The notes below the pieces were generated by a model. That model saw nothing but the letters and a program-made list of their open reading frames with translations. It was not told where the DNA came from and did not search any database. From assembly GCA_022575985.1 (NCBI GenBank), contig JAKSXM010000132.1, forward strand, positions 2,728,001 to 2,792,000: DNA of 64,000 bases. Direction: 5' to 3'. Numbering within the stretch: the first letter of the stretch is position 1; each line of letters opens with the position of its first letter. This DNA is from Anagrus nilaparvatae. Its lineage: Eukaryota > Arthropoda > Insecta > Hymenoptera > Mymaridae. Below, piece by piece: positions 62,359 to 64,000 of the stretch. A program made the translations under genes and the position numbers.

Positions 62359-63845
62359 TTTAAAATTTTTGCGATGGGTTCTTGATTTAAAATATTAATA
62401 TGCTCTATGATCAAAATTTTTTTACACCGTTATATATACCTTGATATCTTATATAATCATAGAGTAAATAAAAAAGATTATAAATATTTTTCTTTTAATT
62501 ATTTTATAGAACACGTTTTATAATTATTTAAGGTAATTTTTTAATCACGTTACACTTAAAAATTATTAATTCTAAAATTTTATCATAAATTATTTATTAA
62601 TTTATTCTTATATTAATTTTATTAAAATTACGTTGTATAATTACGAACTCTCATTCTAAAATTTTAAATAAGGTCAAGTGATTTTAAGTAAGATTAAGTT
62701 TTGAGTATAAAAAACGTATTAGAATTTAAATATCTAGGCCAGGGTAAAGTCAGAATTTTAAACGAAATAGACTTAAGCAACATCCAACATACGTTCTGTA
62801 AAATATACCGTCCAAGTAGTTATTTACTGTATCCTAAGATTACTGCCTAGATTGCGCGTCCCAAACTGAAGAAGATAATTCCGGTTTGAGGCACTAAAGT
62901 TCAGGTGGGTTTCGTATCTTTTCGTCGAATCTGACACATTTCCAAGAACCGCGTTTTACAGTATTGCCTCCCAAAGATATTTAAAATGGAATTCAATAGA
63001 ACCAACTATTATTCCCATACACTGGGATGACCATTGGAATTTGCGAATCTTGTGTTCCTAGTCATGCGTATCCGGCATATTGTGATCCGTTCGTAGTTGA
63101 TGCTAGATTTCACACAATTTTCCCTTAAAAAAAAATTGCTATAATGATAGAAAAAATTTTCAATCTCTTATAAACAGAAAAAATTTACTAAAATATTTTA
63201 CATTATTATTTTCTAAAAATGAGAAAATAAAAAAATAATTTTATACATTAAAAAATTTATATCTCTAAACTGAATCATTCGATTGGTATGTGGTTGATCT
63301 CAAAATTTGTTTGAAAAATCGTTTTGAAAAAAAAACACCAAAGAAACTCATTTTGAGGTTAGAAAAGGCAAAAAACTAAATGTTTAGCTTTTTGACGGTC
63401 GTATAAACATTATAAAATCTCCGGATACAGGAAAAGCTCCTTTTTTTCGCGTCCTAAACCTGAAAAATAAAGAGCATAAGCTAATAAATTTTCTTTGACT
63501 AAAATTATTTTATAAACTACTACTAACAAATGCAATTTTCCGAAAAAGTGAAATCGTTATTATTTATAGAAGATAAATTAATTCTGCAAAAATTCTGTAA
63601 ATATGGGTAGTCTTTGAGTGTAAGCAAAGTACTATATCATTTTAAGAAAATACTTAGGTATTTACTAAACCCTGAATATCGACAGTTGAAATTAACTTCT
63701 AGGTCATCGTGTTCAGAATTGCTAAGGGGTTCCACGAGGTTTAGTATTAGGAGAGAAATTTTAATAAAAATAACTTAATTAAGATTAACTGATAAAAATA
63801 CTTGATGTTTTTTCATTATTTTTTTCACATTTATCTGAAATCGGA
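62359..63845. repeat. Segmental-duplication unit 3: flanks H, F and a shortened F2
   Basis: 62359-62905 matches flank H of units 1 and 2. 63145-63660 matches the end of H and flank F (AACTCATTTTGAGGTTAGAA and GGGTAGTCTTTGAGTG). 63722-63845 matches the two ends of F2, with about 340 bp missing after TTTTAATAAAAAT. The PLA2 remnant between flank blocks is reduced to about 40 bp, as in unit 2. 62905-63140 contains a segment (GGTGGGTTTCGTATCTTTTC onward) not found in the other units. Confidence 0.75.
62430..62438 (-). promoter_or_regulatory. TATA-box candidate for peptide copy 3
   Basis: The conserved TATATAA-type motif (minus) sits beside CGGTGTAAAAAAA, about 75 bp upstream of the ATG. Confidence 0.5.
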
Positions 63846-64000
63846 AAAAATATAAAAGTTAAACAGTGATAATTCTTTTTTTTTTTTAAATTTTCCGTTG
63901 GTGTTTTTTTATGTTGATTGAAATATTTTGTCTTGAAATTTATAGTAATATTAAATTTTCTCTTATTTAAAAAGTCAACATCTTTCATGCGTAATATAAT
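63846..64000. other. AT-rich end of the window
   Basis: No feature seen; an open frame at 63988-63785 is AT-rich and overlaps the duplicated flank. Confidence 0.5.

Overview
The window is eukaryotic nuclear DNA: very AT-rich, gene-poor, packed with transposable elements, and its genes carry short (62-85 bp) GT-AG introns. The best guess for the source is an insect, probably a hymenopteran such as a parasitoid wasp. This rests on a bee-venom-type (group III) phospholipase A2, small secreted cystine-knot-like peptide genes, and the mix of LINE, Penelope-like, Helitron, hAT, Tc1/mariner-like and ISL2EU-type elements. The species cannot be named from this sequence.

Layout. 1-1.29 kb: 5' part of a LINE on the minus strand, its ORF1 split by a 376-bp foldback MITE. 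1.4-9.5 kb: MITEs, a tRNA-like fragment, AT-rich DNA and a minus-strand non-autonomous Helitron carrying a minisatellite. 9.5-12.1 kb: a decayed minus-strand LINE reverse transcriptase. 14.6-16.5 kb: a foldback element with a hAT-type element inside it; the inner element is made largely of CCGTATATACGG-like palindromes. 17-24 kb: AT-rich DNA with several small inverted-repeat elements and a LINE 3' end. 25.0-27.6 kb: a nested inverted-repeat composite holding a second palindrome-rich hAT-type element.

31-64 kb is the main gene region. It has an intact five-exon secreted phospholipase A2 gene (31029-32180), a decayed PLA2 copy (37355-37950), and three head-to-tail copies of a two-exon gene for a 70-73-residue secreted peptide with eight cysteines in an inhibitor-cystine-knot-like spacing (39599-39893, 47676-47970, 62079-62358). 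All are on the minus strand. Their flanks are duplicated too, so the region is a tandem segmental array, and units two and three retain sequence from beside the PLA2 pseudogene. Later insertions separate the units: a Tc1/mariner-like MITE, a 2-kb foldback element, a Penelope-like relic, a Helitron end, a 2.5-kb hAT-type element and a 4.2-kb ISL2EU-like DNA transposon.

The ISL2EU-like element (55517-59671) looks intact. It has two divergent terminal inverted repeats, a SWIM/YqaJ-exonuclease gene on the plus strand and a THAP/DDE transposase gene on the minus strand, both open after splicing. Together the PLA2 and cystine-knot genes suggest a secreted-effector or venom-type cluster growing by tandem duplication amid heavy transposon traffic. 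That role is inferred; the gene structures are read directly from the sequence.
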